DNA from: Bacillota bacterium
GTDB taxonomy: Bacteria > Bacillota > Clostridia > Lachnospirales > CAG-274
NCBI GenBank assembly: GCA_017543265.1
Contig: JAFYGI010000002.1
Coordinates: 1 to 42,938 of the forward strand
Length of the DNA stretch: 42,938 bases
Direction: 5' to 3'
Both the position numbers and the translations under genes were made by a program. Each line of letters opens with the position of its first letter. Positions within the stretch are counted from its first letter, which is position 1. The notes under the pieces are model-generated. The model was not told where the DNA came from, ran no database searches, and worked only from the letters and a program-made list of their open reading frames with translations. This document shows positions 25,465 to 36,263 of the stretch, one piece after another.

Positions 25465-25994
25465 TTTCGCGCAGATATGCCGAGGCTCTTTTCGAGATCG
25501 CCGCAGAAAAAAACAGCGTTGACAAGTTTTACGACGATGTTGCGCTGATATATGAGTCCATAAAGGACGACAAAGAATTTTTAACTATCCTTAAACATCC
25601 GCAGATATCGGGCGAGGAAAAGCTCGATATGCTTACGGCCGCGTTCAAGGGCAGGGTAGATGACGACATTCTGGGCCTGTTTTCGGTCGCTGTAAGCAAA
25701 AACCGCGAGGCACAGATACCGGATATGCTGGAGGTCTTTATCGAAAAGGTGCGCAGCTGCAAGGGCATGGCATCCGCCGAGCTTATATCGGCAAAGCCGC
25801 TGACCGCACCGCAGATAAAAAGCATACAGCAAAAGCTTGAGCAGACATCGAAAAAGCAGGTCGATCTCAAGTATTCCATTGACCCCTCGCTTATAGGCGG
25901 GCTTCGTATAAAGATGTGCGGTATGCTTATTGACAACACGGTAAAGCGCCGTCTTGACGAGATAACAAGCCGCCTGATGGAAACAAGGGTATAA
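25452..25994 (+). CDS. atpH: ATP synthase subunit delta
   Basis: The 180-residue subunit that joins the top of F1 to the b stalk. The N-terminal six-helix domain begins ISRRYAEALFEIAAEKN. The C-terminal part has the family motif DPSLIGGLRIKMCGMLID and ends in DNTVKRRLDEI. It overlaps atpF and is followed 32 bases later by atpA. Confidence 0.93.
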   Translation: MAELISRRYAEALFEIAAEKNSVDKFYDDVALIYESIKDDKEFLTILKHPQISGEEKLDMLTAAFKGRVDDDILGLFSVAVSKNREAQIPDMLEVFIEKVRSCKGMASAELISAKPLTAPQIKSIQQKLEQTSKKQVDLKYSIDPSLIGGLRIKMCGMLIDNTVKRRLDEITSRLMETRV

Positions 25995-26017
25995 AAATAA
26001 GCAAGAGAAAGGATTGA

Positions 26018-27532
<1,515 letters not shown>

Positions 27533-27544
27533 GGCGGTGATACA

Positions 27545-28405
27545 ATGGCATCTATGCGTGATATAAAACGCAGAATAAAAAGTGTCAACAGCACCCAGCA
27601 GATAACCAAGGCGATGAACCTTGTGGCAAGCAGCAAGCTGTCCAGGGCAAAGGCGCGTTTCAAGGACACAAAGCCCTTTTTCAGGCATACACGCCGCGCA
27701 ATAGCGCAGATAATGCAGGGCAGTAGCGGTGCATCCCACCGCTACCTTCAAAAGCGCGATGTCAAAAACACCTGCGTTATGGTCATAACGGGCGACAGGG
27801 GTCTTTGCGGCGGATATAACGTAAATGTCTGCAAGGCCGCGCTCAATACCGTACAGGACGGCAATGCGACCTTTGTTACCATAGGCAGCAAGGGCAGGGA
27901 TTATCTCAAACACCGCAATATGTCCATAGCCGCAGGCTTCAGGGGCATATCCGAAAAGCCGCAGTATGACGATGCAAGGCATATAGGCGAAAAGGTGCTT
28001 AAAATGTATGACGCGGGCGAGGTAGACGAGATCTATCTTGCATATACGGAGTTTGTTTCCACCATATCAAACGAGCCGAAGGTCATAAAGCTTTTGCCCC
28101 TTGATGCGTCGGAATTTGAGCATATCAAGACAGAGGAAAAGGACCTGACACTCACCATATACGAGCCGAGCGAGGAAGAGGTACTGGATTACATCATCCC
28201 CAAGTACCTTAACACCGTGCTTTACGGCGCAATGGTGGAATCCGCAGCCTGCGAGCTGAGCAGCCGAATGACGGCTATGGACAGCGCTACCGAAAACGCC
28301 TCCGAAATGATAGACAGTCTTAACCTGCTTTACAACCGCGTAAGACAAAGTGCTATCACGCAGGAGATAACGGAGATCGTAGGCGGCTCTAACGCTTTGG
28401 AATAA
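27545..28405 (+). CDS. atpG: ATP synthase subunit gamma
   Basis: The 286-residue central shaft that rotates inside the alpha-beta hexamer. The N-terminal coiled coil (MRDIKRRIKSVNSTQQITKAM, near residues 3-23) and the C-terminal coiled-coil helix (ASEMIDSLNLLYNRVRQSAI, then TQEITEIVGG) are present. The GDRGLCGGYN motif is in between. AAGGCGGTGAT precedes the start. It lies 12 bases after atpA. Confidence 0.96.
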   Translation: MASMRDIKRRIKSVNSTQQITKAMNLVASSKLSRAKARFKDTKPFFRHTRRAIAQIMQGSSGASHRYLQKRDVKNTCVMVITGDRGLCGGYNVNVCKAALNTVQDGNATFVTIGSKGRDYLKHRNMSIAAGFRGISEKPQYDDARHIGEKVLKMYDAGEVDEIYLAYTEFVSTISNEPKVIKLLPLDASEFEHIKTEEKDLTLTIYEPSEEEVLDYIIPKYLNTVLYGAMVESAACELSSRMTAMDSATENASEMIDSLNLLYNRVRQSAITQEITEIVGGSNALE

Positions 28406-28419
28406 AACATAATATATAA

Positions 28420-29829
<1,410 letters not shown>

Positions 29830-29835
29830 TGATAA

Positions 29836-30240
29836 ATGGCGGAAAATAAAATAGCCTTAAAGGTCATTACTCCGGTACGCGAAATGTTCAGCGGCGATGT
29901 CGATATGGTCATAATGCGTACCAAAAGCGGCGATGTCGGCATCATGCACGGACATCAGCCCATGGTAACGGTGCTGGACTACGGCGTTATGCGCATACAA
30001 AACGAGGGTGAGGACGAAAAGACTGCGGCTGTATTCGGCGGCTTTGCACAGATAGGTGACAACGGCGTTACCGTGCTTACCGATATTGCCGAATGGGCGG
30101 ACGAGATAGACCTTGCCCGTGCGGAGGAGGCGCGTAAGCGTGCGGAGGAGCGCCTTAACAAGCGCAGTGCTGACCTTGACGTTCTCCGTGCGGAGCTTGC
30201 GCTTAAACGCGCACTTGTGCGCATAGGACTTAAAAGCTGA
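29836..30240 (+). CDS. atpC: ATP synthase subunit epsilon
   Basis: The 134-residue central-stalk subunit that couples rotation and can inhibit ATP hydrolysis. A beta-sandwich (MFSGDVDMVIMRTKSGDVGI, residues 14-33) is followed by two C-terminal helices rich in Glu, Arg and Ala (RAEEARKRAEERLNK). It starts 6 bases after atpD. As the last gene of the operon, its stop is followed by the ssrA promoter and a terminator that overlap each other. Confidence 0.95.
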   Translation: MAENKIALKVITPVREMFSGDVDMVIMRTKSGDVGIMHGHQPMVTVLDYGVMRIQNEGEDEKTAAVFGGFAQIGDNGVTVLTDIAEWADEIDLARAEEARKRAEERLNKRSADLDVLRAELALKRALVRIGLKS

Positions 30241-30270
30241 GTTCTGTAACAAATTGTAATAAAATTTTAA

Positions 30271-30299
30271 TTGACTTATTGCCCATGTATGGGTATAAT
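30271..30299 (+). promoter_or_regulatory. Promoter of the tmRNA gene
   Basis: TTGACT, a 17-base spacer and a perfect TATAAT. The predicted start of transcription (about 30305-30307) falls inside the left arm of the atp terminator hairpin. Confidence 0.8.
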
Positions 30300-30338
30300 A
30301 AAAGCGGAACGGGAGATACATCCCGTACCGCTTTTTTT
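30300..30338 (+). terminator. Terminator of the ATP synthase operon, overlapping the ssrA start site
   Basis: AAAAGCGG pairs with CCGCTTTT and ACGGGA with TCCCGT, with a single A-A mismatch between them and a 6-base loop; 7 T follow. RNA arriving from atpC contains the whole stem. RNA starting from the ssrA promoter lacks its base. Confidence 0.8.
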
Positions 30339-30343
30339 ATTAC

Positions 30344-30689
30344 GGGGGTGCAATGGTTTCGACGGGGGGTTTGAAAGCCCAGGCAGCCATTGGTGTTGAA
30401 CAACCACCTAAAAGGTTCAAAACTTTTAAAAAATAAACGACAACAGTTTATTAGCTGTAGCCTAAGGGCTGCTGTCGGCCCGCGGAGTCCCGACGCTGCG
30501 GTAACCGGCATCGACTTGTCGGGGAACTTTTGCGGTCAAGCTTTGCGCCGTAAAAAGACCTTATGAAGCTACCCGGCCGCTGTGCCTGCCGTTCGGCGCT
30601 GCGGTTGGGGAATAAATATAGAGCGGCTGTAATGGGAGAAGCCTGAGCCAACGGGTCTTCGGACAGGGGTTCGATTCCCCTCACCTCCA
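30344..30689 (+). ncRNA. ssrA: Transfer-messenger RNA (tmRNA)
   Basis: The tmRNA rescues stalled ribosomes and tags their products for proteolysis. The 5' end GGGGGTGCAATGGTTTCGAC and the 3' T-arm GGGGTTCGATTCCCC are characteristic. The acceptor stem GGGGGTG pairs with CACCTCC with one G-U, giving about 346 bases. The reading frame at 30436-30462 ends the tag with NDNSLLAVA before TAA; the exact resume codon is uncertain. After the discriminator A the DNA reads GAA, so the CCA end is not encoded and must be added. A terminator follows at 30712. Confidence 0.95.
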
Positions 30690-30711
30690 GAATATGGCTG
30701 TAAATATGCCG

Positions 30712-30766
30712 GATGAATAGTGTATGATGCGGGGCTTCCGTGTTTTCATTATTCATCATTTTTTTT
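30712..30766 (+). terminator. Terminator after tmRNA
   Basis: An 11-bp stem (GATGAATAGTG with CATTATTCATC, one G-U pair) with a 24-base loop, followed by a run of 8 T. Confidence 0.8.
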
Positions 30767-30956
30767 GTGAAAATTCCGTTCGTAACAATCTTTGAAATTT
30801 ACCATCGGAAATTGCTTTTTTCTTGTCTTTTTGCCCTAATTCTCATAATGTTTTAATATTCGTTTTGCATTTTTGCCGCTTTATGGTCGTTTCTTCTAAA
30901 TTCGTTATTTTCAATTTGTCTATAATCCCGAATTAATAATATTTGCGTTAATAAGA
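30767..30956. other. AT-rich spacer upstream of the pectate lyase gene
   Basis: No coding frame or RNA structure that I can support. A lone TATAAT at 30921 lacks a partner -35. Binding sites for pectin-responsive regulators could lie here but none is recognisable. Confidence 0.4.
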
Positions 30957-30985
30957 TTGACATAAACACCTAAAAATTATAAAAT
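30957..30985 (+). promoter_or_regulatory. Promoter of the pectate lyase gene
   Basis: A perfect TTGACA, a 17-base spacer and TAAAAT lie 50 bases upstream of the ATG, which has an AAGGAGGAG site. Confidence 0.75.
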
Positions 30986-31034
30986 AGGTAAGGATTATTT
31001 TTTTCAAAGGTGTATTTAAGGAGGAGTTATTACA

Positions 31035-34000
31035 ATGAGAAAAAGTATACAACGACTTACCGCGTCTTTTATGGCCGTAATGCTGGCTGTCGGCGCAGCT
31101 CCCGTAAGTGAGCGCACCGCAGACTTGCCGCTGTTTGACAAAATAGCGCCGGTAAGCGTAGAGGCTGCAAGCTCCTACATACTGGAGCAGAGCGGCTGGC
31201 TTGAAAGCGCCTATGTAAAGTGGACGACCGTGCCCAATGCAACGGGCTTTGAGGCCTATGTCAAGGCATCGTCCGCATCCACATGGACAAAGCTTGATAA
31301 TCAGCTTGTCAGAAAGTACCCCACATATTTCCGCGCAGATGCGCTGGGTCTTCCCGCGGGTACATATCAGATGAAGATCGTGCCCTATATCAACGGCACA
31401 AAAGACGAGTCCAAGGCGTTTACCACCGATAACCTGACGGTAACCGCACATGACCGCTCGGGTGCTGCGTTTGCAAGCAAGTCGTACTTTAACGACAGCA
31501 CAAACCCGCCCGGAGCATATAATGCGGACGGCTCGCTCAAATCGGGCGCACAGGTCATCTATGTTACAAAGGATACCGCAAAGACGGTAACGGCAAATAT
31601 TATCACATCGTCAAAGGGTGCCGAGAAAATTACAGGTTTACAGGCTATCCTTACGGGTAAGGAAAAGGGTCTTGACAATACACCTCTCGATATCCGTATC
31701 ATCGGTACGGTTTCGGCAAGTGATGTCGATTCTTTCGGCTCGTCCGAGGAGGGTATCCAGATAAAAGGCAAGGGCTATACCGAAATGAACATCACCATTG
31801 AGGGTGTCGGCGACGATGCAAGTGTAAACGGCTTCGGCTTCCTTGTAAGACAGGCAGGTAATATCGAGTTCAGAAACTTTGCCTTAATGGCATTTATGGA
31901 CGACGGTCTGTCACTCGATACCAAAAACGGCGATGTATGGATCCATAACATGGACGTATTCTACGGTGCTACGGGCGGCGATGCCGACCAGGCAAAGGGC
32001 GACGGCTCCATAGATATCAAGGCAAATTCGCAGTTTATCACTGTCGCCTACTGTCATTTCTGGGATTCGGGCAAGTCCTCTCTCTGCGGTATGAAGAGTG
32101 AGTCCGGCCCCAACTACATAACCTACCACCACAACTGGTTCGACCATTCCGATTCGCGTCACCCGCGTATCAGGACAATGTCCGTACACGTTTACAACAA
32201 CTACTTTGACGGCAATGCAAAGTACGGCGTTGGTGCGGCACTTAACAGCAACGCATTTGTTGAGAGCAACTATTTCAATAACTGTAAGTACCCCATGCTC
32301 ATCTCCCGTCAGGGCAATGATATGAATGACGGTAAGGGTACATTCTCGGGCGAGAACGGCGGTATCATCAAGGCATACAACAATGTTATCAAGGGCGCAA
32401 CGGGCTACAAGCCCTACGCATCCTCGGACGGCGTTGATTTTGATGCTTATGAGGTATCAAGCAGAACGGCTACCGTTCCCTCAAATGTTACCACCAAGCA
32501 GGGCGGCAATGCTTACAACAACTTTGATACAGTAAACAGCGACTGTCTCGGTGTTTCGGCATCGGATGTAGACGACCCCGATACGGTACCCGCAAAGGTA
32601 ATGAAGTATGCGGGCGTACAGGGCAGCGCAATTATCACGGATTCGGCAAGAAGCAAATATACGGCGCTTACAACGGCAAACTACTACTCGGTTGACAGCG
32701 ACCTTAAATCATTTGTTATTGCATACCGTTCACCCGTTGTAAAGATAGGCGGTCTTGATGCGGGCGGCGAGGTCGCATCCTATGAGACCGAGGCCAGCAC
32801 GGAGGCTACATCACAGGCAACGGAGCAGACATCCAAGTCTGAGGAGACCTCAAAGGAAGCATCGACAGAGCCTACAACGGCAGCTGTTATATATGACTAC
32901 AATGTAGAGGTACCCTTTAACAACGGCTATGACTTTTCGGGCAAGACAGGCTATCTTGTATACGACAGCGCAAGCACAAAGGGCGCATACACAAGCCTGC
33001 GCGAGAAAAAGGCCGTAGTTGACGAGGACGGCAACGAGGTCAAGGTAGACGGCAAGACACAGTACGAGGAAAAGGATATCACCTTTAACGGCTTTGACGG
33101 CGAGATAGAGGATGCGGGCGTGCTTATCGAAAACGGTAAGGCAACGGTCGTGGATAATGACACTATCGTTATGGTCAAGCTTAACCTGCCGTTTACAACA
33201 AGCGATAACAAGTATACCCTGTCGGGTACATTCACGCCCTCCATCAAGGGCTCTAACTGGACTATCCTCCAGCTTTACAACGAGTCGGGCAACACGGAGA
33301 TAGGCGGTATAAGAATAAATGATAAGAACAAATACTGCATCAGGACAGGTACGAATAACAGCAGCCTTGTTGATACGGGCGTTGCAACAGCCGCAAATAA
33401 GGCAGTTGATTACGAAATAACCGTTGACAAGACCGCAAAAACAGTTATGTTCAAGCTTACATCGGGCGACAGCACGGGTACAAAGGTCGTAAGTTTCAGC
33501 GGCGCGGATACAATTGATATGCTCCGCTTTGTTACTGCTACAACGGGCAAGAGAAATGTTACCGTAGGCAATGTTGCCATAGCAAAGGCAAGCGATGTCG
33601 TTCCCGCAGGAAACGGTGATGTCTACAAGGACGGCGCTGTAAACGAGATAGATGCAAAATACCTGCTTAAATACCTTTCGGGCATAAATATCCTGGAGGC
33701 TAAGTTTGATATCGGCCAAGGCAACTGCAACGGCGACGAAAAGCTTGATATACTGGATGTACAGTATATCCTTGCACACCCAAGCACCGTACAGTCTACC
33801 ACAGAGGCAACTACCGAGGCGACCACGGAGGGCACTACAGAGGCTACTACCTCCGTTACGGGTGTTGAGGTACCCGTAGGTGCCGCAGGTAATGTATTCA
33901 GCGTTCCCGACTCATACACATCGGGTCAGACAGTGGGCATATACACCGTAACCGGAAACAAATCCACATCCAACGGCTATGCTGTTGTAAACGGCACAAA

Positions 34001-34250
34001 GTATACATCCTGCATAAAGCTTGAAACAAAGACAAGCATCAAGGTAAACGCTCCGTCCGCAGGCAAGCTGTATGTGGTATTCGGCACAGCGGATACAAAG
34101 TACAATCTTAAACTGGACGACGTCAAGAAAACCGGTGCCAAATCCGGCGGCTGCGGCCTGTTGGTGCTTGATCTTTCGGCGGGCGAGCGTACGATCACCA
34201 AGGCGGATACGGGCAATATATTCTATATGAGCTTTGTACCCAATTCGTAA
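31035..34250 (+). CDS. Modular secreted pectate lyase (PL1-like) with dockerin
   Basis: A 1071-residue exported enzyme predicted to cleave polygalacturonate by beta-elimination. Order: signal peptide (about 1-45); fibronectin-III-like domain (48-140); PL1-type beta-helix (about 150-560); a Thr/Glu-rich linker (582-610); a jelly-roll-like, possibly carbohydrate-binding domain (615-855); a dockerin (about 859-917, with DVYKDGAVNEIDAKYLLKYL then CNGDEKLDILDVQYIL); a second Thr linker; and a C-terminal domain (943-1071) of unknown fold. The lyase R-x-P-x-x-R motif is R375-H-P377-R-I-R380, followed by HVYNNYFDG, so the catalytic arginine is present. The dockerin implies docking to a cohesin, and one is predicted in the next gene. 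Confidence 0.88.
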   Translation: MRKSIQRLTASFMAVMLAVGAAPVSERTADLPLFDKIAPVSVEAASSYILEQSGWLESAYVKWTTVPNATGFEAYVKASSASTWTKLDNQLVRKYPTYFRADALGLPAGTYQMKIVPYINGTKDESKAFTTDNLTVTAHDRSGAAFASKSYFNDSTNPPGAYNADGSLKSGAQVIYVTKDTAKTVTANIITSSKGAEKITGLQAILTGKEKGLDNTPLDIRIIGTVSASDVDSFGSSEEGIQIKGKGYTEMNITIEGVGDDASVNGFGFLVRQAGNIEFRNFALMAFMDDGLSLDTKNGDVWIHNMDVFYGATGGDADQAKGDGSIDIKANSQFITVAYCHFWDSGKSSLCGMKSESGPNYITYHHNWFDHSDSRHPRIRTMSVHVYNNYFDGNAKYGVGAALNSNAFVESNYFNNCKYPMLISRQGNDMNDGKGTFSGENGGIIKAYNNVIKGATGYKPYASSDGVDFDAYEVSSRTATVPSNVTTKQGGNAYNNFDTVNSDCLGVSASDVDDPDTVPAKVMKYAGVQGSAIITDSARSKYTALTTANYYSVDSDLKSFVIAYRSPVVKIGGLDAGGEVASYETEASTEATSQATEQTSKSEETSKEASTEPTTAAVIYDYNVEVPFNNGYDFSGKTGYLVYDSASTKGAYTSLREKKAVVDEDGNEVKVDGKTQYEEKDITFNGFDGEIEDAGVLIENGKATVVDNDTIVMVKLNLPFTTSDNKYTLSGTFTPSIKGSNWTILQLYNESGNTEIGGIRINDKNKYCIRTGTNNSSLVDTGVATAANKAVDYEITVDKTAKTVMFKLTSGDSTGTKVVSFSGADTIDMLRFVTATTGKRNVTVGNVAIAKASDVVPAGNGDVYKDGAVNEIDAKYLLKYLSGINILEAKFDIGQGNCNGDEKLDILDVQYILAHPSTVQSTTEATTEATTEGTTEATTSVTGVEVPVGAAGNVFSVPDSYTSGQTVGIYTVTGNKSTSNGYAVVNGTKYTSCIKLETKTSIKVNAPSAGKLYVVFGTADTKYNLKLDDVKKTGAKSGGCGLLVLDLSAGERTITKADTGNIFYMSFVPNS

Positions 34251-34295
34251 TAACAACATATAGTATTTATTTGCGGCTTATTACACAATATACAC

Positions 34296-34320
34296 GCGGG
34301 GCGCAGAAAATGCGCCCTGC
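34296..34320 (+). terminator. Hairpin after the pectate lyase gene
   Basis: A 10-bp stem (GCGGGGCGCA with TGCGCCCTGC, one G-U) with loop GAAAA lies 46 bases after the stop. It is followed by A-rich rather than T-rich sequence, so it may stabilise the 3' end more than terminate. Confidence 0.45.
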
Positions 34321-34343
34321 ATTAAAAAAAATTGTAAAAATAC

Positions 34344-34372
34344 TTGCAATTTGCAAAAAGCAATGTTATAAT
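34344..34372 (+). promoter_or_regulatory. Promoter of the cohesin-like cluster
   Basis: TTGCAA, a 17-base spacer and TATAAT lie 44 bases before the ATG at 34416. This lets the three downstream genes be expressed separately from the lyase. Confidence 0.7.
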
Positions 34373-34415
34373 AACGATAGGTATATTTATAATATAAAAA
34401 ATAAGGAGGTTAATC

Positions 34416-35159
34416 ATGAAATTTAAGACACTTTTAGGTGCCATGGTTGCTCTTGGCACAATAATGTTGGCTTCCGTTACAGCACACGCTGCTACATATG
34501 AGGCAGCTACTGTAAATGGTACGGCAGGCCAAAGAGTTGTGGTTCCCGTTACTGTGGCGCCCAGCGGCTCCGCTGATACGGTAAACGGCTACATATTTGA
34601 CGTTACATATGATAAAGACAGCGTTGATATAGTTCAGCCTTCGGAACACGCAACAGAGTTCCCCGATTTGTCGGCAACATTTACAGCAGCAGGCGATGAG
34701 TTTGCGGCTCCCGCAGGCATATGTGCTGAAAACGGTGTGTTTGTCGGTGGCAAGGTAGATGCAGGTCATGCGGTATTTGCATGGGCTAATGCTTCGGCAT
34801 TGGATATTGATGCAAAGCAGAACATTGCTTACCTTGTATTTGATGTTCCCGCTACAGCAGCTGATGATATCGACATTACAATAGCAATCAAGCAGCTTTC
34901 TGTTGACGGCACAAGTGCAAATGACACAGCAACAGCTAATGACGGTAAAATCAAGTTTGGTAGCGCAGGTTATCTGCTTGGCGATCCTACATTGGACGGC
35001 TTGATCAATGTAAACGATGTTAATGCGATGAAGCTTCACATTCTTGGTACCAAGATACTTGTCGGTGATGCGTTCAGCGCAGGTGACATGGATCTTAGCG
35101 GCGTAATCAATGTTAACGACGTAAACCTTATTAAGAAACTTATTTTGGAAAAGGAATAA
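34416..35159 (+). CDS. Secreted cohesin-like plus dockerin protein (adaptor scaffoldin candidate)
   Basis: A 247-residue exported protein. A signal peptide (1-26, ending AHAA) precedes a cohesin-like beta sandwich (about 27-185): GQRVVVPVTV, then VNGYIFDVTYDKDSVDI, then AYLVFDVPATA. A type I dockerin (187-247) follows, with two calcium-loop repeats, GDPTLDGLINVNDVNAMKLH and GDMDLSGVINVNDVNLIKKL. One cohesin joined to one dockerin is the plan of the Ruminococcus ScaC adaptor. It could bind dockerin enzymes such as the lyase upstream and in turn dock elsewhere. Strong AAGGAGG. Codons are rich in GCT, GTT and ACA, unlike neighbours. The cohesin call is by pattern only. Confidence 0.72.
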   Translation: MKFKTLLGAMVALGTIMLASVTAHAATYEAATVNGTAGQRVVVPVTVAPSGSADTVNGYIFDVTYDKDSVDIVQPSEHATEFPDLSATFTAAGDEFAAPAGICAENGVFVGGKVDAGHAVFAWANASALDIDAKQNIAYLVFDVPATAADDIDITIAIKQLSVDGTSANDTATANDGKIKFGSAGYLLGDPTLDGLINVNDVNAMKLHILGTKILVGDAFSAGDMDLSGVINVNDVNLIKKLILEKE

Positions 35160-35192
35160 TTTAAGGTTATACCCAAATAGGAGGGAAAAATA

Positions 35193-36032
35193 GTGAAAAT
35201 CAATAAATTACTTGGTGCAGTGGTTACTGTAGCCGCTACATTATTAATGACTGCTACTGCTTTTGCTGCAACTACATTTACAGTTGGTGAGGCAGAATTG
35301 GTTGAGGGTGAAGTTATAGTTCCTATCAAGTATGAGAGTACCGAATATCAGTATGTATCCGGCTTCCAGTTTAACTTAGGATATGATAATACAAAGTATG
35401 CGTATTCATATTTTGATGATAATATCATTGGCCAGTATAAAAAGGGCTCAAAAATGGTAGATGCTCCGAGATTTGAAACATGGGATTCAGATAAGGGTGA
35501 TTCGGTGTTATTTGCCGGCTCGCTTAACACAAACAATTTCCCCGAGTATACGGCTGTTGATACATCTAAAGCCGAGGATGGCGTTCTTCTGTATGTTGCC
35601 TTTACTCAGACGAGCGGTGAATTAGCTCCCAATGATTTCTATATTTCAAATGTAAGTGCGCTTTATGTAAATACGAGTGAGACCGATACAAGCGATGCTT
35701 CTGCTGCACAGCAGTCATCCGGTACATTTGTTACGCTTTCTGTTCCTAAGGAAGTTGGCGATGATTGGGAATTCGGTTATATCTACTCATTGAAGGCAGT
35801 TGTTAAGGACGGCGACACAGTTCTTGGTGAGGAAGATCTCACAGAATGTGTTGAAAACGGCAGCAATTATGATTTTGTTGCGGTTCTTAAGCCTCAGAGT
35901 GCTGCTTCGGCTGCAAAGGTAGTTGATGTTGAGTTTGTTGCACAGACAGCAGCTACTAAGGATGCAACTGAGTACACAGAGAAAGTTATCAAGAAAGAAA
36001 CCGGTTTAAGAACATATATGGTTGTAGAATAA
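35193..36032 (+). CDS. Secreted cohesin-like protein without dockerin
   Basis: A 279-residue exported protein, starting at GTG behind GGAGGG. Its signal peptide and first domain resemble the preceding protein (MKINKLLGAVVTVAATLL against MKFKTLLGAMVALGTIML). A cohesin-like VSGFQFNLGYDNTKYAYSYF tract also matches, so the two may be tandem relatives. The dockerin is absent; instead residues about 180-279 form a different, charged domain ending ETGLRTYMVVE. No sortase motif, membrane anchor or SLH module is seen, so surface attachment is unexplained. It lies 33 bases after its neighbour. Codon use is strongly shifted to GCT, GTT, ACT and TTA. Confidence 0.65.
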   Translation: MKINKLLGAVVTVAATLLMTATAFAATTFTVGEAELVEGEVIVPIKYESTEYQYVSGFQFNLGYDNTKYAYSYFDDNIIGQYKKGSKMVDAPRFETWDSDKGDSVLFAGSLNTNNFPEYTAVDTSKAEDGVLLYVAFTQTSGELAPNDFYISNVSALYVNTSETDTSDASAAQQSSGTFVTLSVPKEVGDDWEFGYIYSLKAVVKDGDTVLGEEDLTECVENGSNYDFVAVLKPQSAASAAKVVDVEFVAQTAATKDATEYTEKVIKKETGLRTYMVVE

Positions 36033-36043
36033 GAGGTGATAAT

Positions 36044-36181
36044 ATGAAAAAGACATACACACAGCCCGAGGTTCAGGTTATAGGTTTTGCAAGTGAAGAT
36101 ATTATCACCGCAAGCGGTGGTCTTGTAGAGGGTAATTTTACAGTTAAGACCGGTAACGTAGATAAAGAAATTAAATTCTAA
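36044..36181 (+). CDS. Conserved-looking 45-residue peptide, unknown function
   Basis: A short gene with AGAGGTGAT 4 bases before an ATG, only 11 bases after the cohesin-like gene. The product starts MKKTYTQPEVQVIGFASED, continues IITASGG, and ends in a polar tail (VKTGNVDKEIKF). Short proteins opening with M-K-K-x-Y-x-x-P and then an E-D-I-I-T-x-S-G tract recur in gut Clostridia genomes in my experience, without a known role. There is no signal peptide. The conserved head, SG-G junction and variable-looking tail would also fit a ribosomal peptide precursor, but no modifying enzyme is nearby. A terminator follows at once. Confidence 0.7.
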   Translation: MKKTYTQPEVQVIGFASEDIITASGGLVEGNFTVKTGNVDKEIKF

Positions 36182-36189
36182 ACCAAATA

Positions 36190-36220
36190 ACACCCGCCGC
36201 AGTAATGCGGCGGGTGTTTT
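36190..36220 (+). terminator. Terminator of the cohesin-like cluster
   Basis: An 11-bp perfect stem (ACACCCGCCGC with GCGGCGGGTGT), 6-base loop AGTAAT and a short T-run, 8 bases after the small peptide gene. Confidence 0.85.
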
Positions 36221-36231
36221 GCTGTAAAATA

Positions 36232-36263
36232 AAGGGGGCTGTTGCAACAGCCCCTTATTTTTT
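36232..36263. terminator. Second, probably bidirectional terminator
   Basis: AAGGGG-(G)-CTGTTG pairs with CAACAG-CCCCTT, with one bulged G. T-rich sequence lies on both sides. It closes the minus-strand purine cluster that ends at 36262. Confidence 0.75.

Noticed and set aside
30451..30759. 102-codon minus-strand open frame
   Set aside because: It lies on the antisense of the tmRNA gene and its terminator.
32850..33779. Long minus-strand frame (309 codons) inside the pectate lyase gene
   Set aside because: A Cys/Tyr/Ile/Val-rich shadow of the coding strand; no start signal, and the sense frame has clear domains.
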